This document shows, piece after piece, positions 20,970-21,548 of a stretch of DNA of 21,548 nucleotides. The stretch is from DHVE2 group archaeon. GTDB taxonomy: Archaea > Thermoplasmatota > Thermoplasmata > Thermoplasmatales > Aciduliprofundaceae. The first letter of the stretch is position 1; every line of letters begins with the position of its first letter. The DNA lies in assembly GCA_027014065.1 (NCBI GenBank), contig JALWEL010000231.1, forward strand, positions 1 through 21,548. Reading direction: 5' to 3'. The position numbers and the translations under genes were made by a program. Below the pieces are notes generated by a model. It had not been told where the DNA came from. It saw nothing but the letters and a program-made list of their open reading frames with translations, and did not search any database.

Positions 20970-21548
20970 ATGGCGTTCAAAACCGTATCCATCGGCTTAC
21001 CCCTATTGGATAAGGCGCTGATGGACGGGGTTCCCGAGGGTTACACCATCCTTCTCTCAGGCTCGCCCGGCTCCGGCACCGAGCTTTTTGCAAAGCAATT
21101 CGCAGCCGCTGGTTCAAAAGAGGAGAATGTGATGTATATCACCACCACCGAGAGAGATGAGGATATTATCACGACCATGAAAAACTTTGGCTGGGAGCCG
21201 AATATCCAGATAGTGAATGTAGGGGCAGAATATTACCACAAGGTTCTCGAAAAGGAATTGATAATAAGCAAGTACAGGGAAGAGGGAATACCGGTGAATG
21301 AGATATTCGCACCCGCCCGAAAGAAAAAGGAGAAGGAAATAAACTTTCTAACAATGATCACGTACGAGATTTCGAAGCTCAAGCCTCCGTTCAGGATAAT
21401 CATCGACTCCCTCGATTTCTTCCTAAACAATTACGACGGCCCGAAGGTGATTTCAGCCCTGAGAACCATAAAGGCCCATGCCCAGTACTACGGGGGCGTG
21501 GTTCTCGTAACCATGATGAAAGACGTTTACGACACCCATACCCAGAGC
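20970..21548 (+). CDS. KaiC-like protein with an altered P-loop, truncated by window edge (193 residues seen)
   Basis: The reading frame begins at the ATG directly after the preceding stop and stays open to the window end. It opens like KaiC (VSIGLPLLDKALMDGVPEGY). Its Walker A position reads GSPGSGTE (31-38), with Thr for the invariant Lys and Glu for Ser/Thr. The catalytic-Glu strand is conserved (YITTTERDED, E61) and Walker B is RIIIDSLDFF (D146). A basic insert, ARKKKEKE (116-123), lies between them, longer than in the first gene of the operon. Normal ATP binding is doubtful. The ribosome binding site ggaggaggtgg (20953-20963) lies in the end of the previous gene. The C-terminus is outside the window, so a second domain cannot be excluded. 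Confidence 0.82.
   Translation, partial: MAFKTVSIGLPLLDKALMDGVPEGYTILLSGSPGSGTELFAKQFAAAGSKEENVMYITTTERDEDIITTMKNFGWEPNIQIVNVGAEYYHKVLEKELIISKYREEGIPVNEIFAPARKKKEKEINFLTMITYEISKLKPPFRIIIDSLDFFLNNYDGPKVISALRTIKAHAQYYGGVVLVTMMKDVYDTHTQS

Noticed and set aside
1..21548. CRISPR arrays, transposons, prophage or attachment sites
   Set aside because: No regularly spaced repeats, transposase, integrase or terminal inverted repeats were seen. The tRNA-Arg 3' end has no obvious duplicate nearby in the window.

Overview
The window looks like chromosome of a thermophilic euryarchaeon, most likely in the Thermoplasmatota (Aciduliprofundum/DHVE2-like). This rests on archaeal translation factors and ribosomal proteins, an archaeal PCNA, KaiC-family ATPases, archaeal TATA boxes about 25 bp before many start codons (often leaderless starts), GGTGAT-type Shine-Dalgarno sites inside operons, a thermophile-type protein disulfide oxidoreductase, and a thioredoxin reductase resembling the NADPH-independent Thermoplasma enzyme. 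The genus is a recognition-based guess. I see no insertion sequence, prophage or CRISPR array, and no gene-free stretch over 300 bp (the longest is 181 bp).

Layout. (1) Positions 1-5328 are a translation block. A truncated diphthine-ammonia ligase (minus) diverges from rps12-rps7-EF-2; a pyrimidine-rich gap with a promoter follows, then EF-1A-rps10. The ligase family completes diphthamide on the EF-2 histidine (His600 here), and the two transcripts share one AT-rich divergent promoter. (2) 5368-7420 holds a rubrerythrin-VIT1 iron protein, a small unknown ORF downstream of tRNA-Arg(CCT), and a four-helix membrane protein. (3) 7472-10363 is a PadR-controlled operon: PadR regulator, a SdpI/DUF1648 membrane protein with its two signature regions in swapped order, and a BcrA-type ABC ATPase plus ABC-2 permease. 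A 9-bp inverted repeat overlaps the padR start codon. I read this as an antimicrobial-peptide or surfactant immunity/resistance module. (4) 10429-12196 encodes a ribbon-helix-helix protein overlapping a double-domain KaiC ATPase whose second domain has lost key catalytic residues. (5) 12229-13512 is aspS, probably of relaxed tRNA specificity, convergent with a secreted, C-terminally anchored protein. (6) 15258-16868 is a protein disulfide oxidoreductase/thioredoxin reductase operon. (7) 16933-19553 contains a small membrane protein, PCNA, and two overlapping family-2 glycosyltransferases. (8) 19646-21548 (runs off the window) is a tightly packed operon of three KaiC/RecA-fold proteins: one catalytically intact, one without a P-loop, and one whose P-loop has Thr-Glu instead of Lys-Ser/Thr.

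The best candidates for something undescribed are the KaiC triad at the right edge, read together with the RHH-KaiC pair, and the PadR-SdpI-ABC operon with its operator-like palindrome.
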